Source: Flavobacterium sandaracinum (GTDB taxonomy: Bacteria > Bacteroidota > Bacteroidia > Flavobacteriales > Flavobacteriaceae). Taken from it: a DNA stretch of 64,000 bases. How positions within the stretch are numbered: the first letter of the stretch is position 1; each line of letters begins with the position of its first letter. This document shows positions 63,938-64,000 of the stretch, piece after piece. The DNA lies in the NCBI RefSeq assembly GCF_004349135.1, contig NZ_SMFN01000007.1, positions 30,694 to 94,693 of the forward strand, given 5' to 3'. The notes beneath the pieces were generated by a model that searched no databases, was not told the DNA's origin, and was given only the letters and a program-made list of their open reading frames with translations. Both the position numbers and the translations under genes were made by a program.

Positions 63938-64000
63938 ACCCACAACCGATAACAGATAACCCACAACCGATAACACATAACCCAAAACAGATAACCGATA
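63938..64000 (+). repeat. Third heptad-repeat arm, CA-rich, running off the window
   Basis: Nine in-phase heptads (ACCCACA, ACCGATA, ACAGATA, ACACATA and others) reach the last base of the window. Read in reverse they use the same GTTNTSN wording as the arms at 12.2-13.5 kb. Confidence 0.8.

Overview
The window is a piece of a Bacteroidetes chromosome, most likely Flavobacterium or a close relative. Evidence: AT-rich DNA, TAnnTTTG-type -7 promoter boxes instead of sigma70 boxes, almost no Shine-Dalgarno sequences, a SusC/SusD pair, a Porin_10-type porin, a UpxY-type NusG paralogue, and many genes typical of flavobacteria.

Layout. 1-7860 is core metabolism: the 3' end of enolase, citrate synthase, two guanidino-group hydrolases (the second CtlX-like), a MarC membrane protein, a CoA-binding protein, a sodium:solute symporter and recR. 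7933-54606 is a very large Wzx/Wzy-type surface polysaccharide (capsule/EPS/O-antigen) locus, mostly on the + strand. It is bracketed by two complete Wza/Wzc export-and-kinase pairs (7933-11203 and 46896-50060) and closes with a CpsB-type PHP phosphatase on the - strand. 55349-62229 holds a SusC/SusD pair and a porin; 62484-63845 is a cystathionine beta-synthase-like gene.

How the polysaccharide genes fit together. Precursor genes cover UDP-GlcNAc/GalNAc epimerisation and oxidation (WbpP-like and TviB/WbpO-like), UDP-GlcA (Ugd) and UDP-GalA (4-epimerase), dTDP-4-keto-6-deoxyglucose (RmlB only), GDP-mannose to GDP-L-fucose (ManC, Gmd, Fcl), a CDP-4-keto-6-deoxyglucose branch (glucose-1-P cytidylyltransferase, 4,6-dehydratase, a reductase-like SDR and a cupin), UDP-L-FucNAc (CapE, CapF, CapG) and UDP-di-N-acetylbacillosamine (PglF, PglE, PglD). 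Two PglC-type initiating sugar-phosphate transferases, about seven glycosyltransferases (including an alpha-1,2-fucosyltransferase-like and a WbuB-like enzyme), a Wzx flippase and one Wzy candidate complete the pathway. A UpxY/RfaH-like antiterminator and a structured leader at 17069-17118 suggest processive antitermination.

The unexpected part is the non-coding architecture. (i) About 27 copies of a ~117-bp repeat fill 50.48-53.67 kb; the units differ largely by synonymous codons in one frame, and the last unit holds an intact 41-codon ORF. (ii) A four-helix-bundle gene sits between two copies of a composite element: long degenerate heptanucleotide arms (GTTNTSN on one side, its reverse complement on the other) around an identical 60-bp core. 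(iii) Six tandem 45-46-bp hairpin units separate pglE and pglF. (iv) A GxxExxY gene is inserted between capF and capG. No tRNA, rRNA, transposase or CRISPR array was recognised. All family assignments were made by reading sequence motifs; no database search was run.
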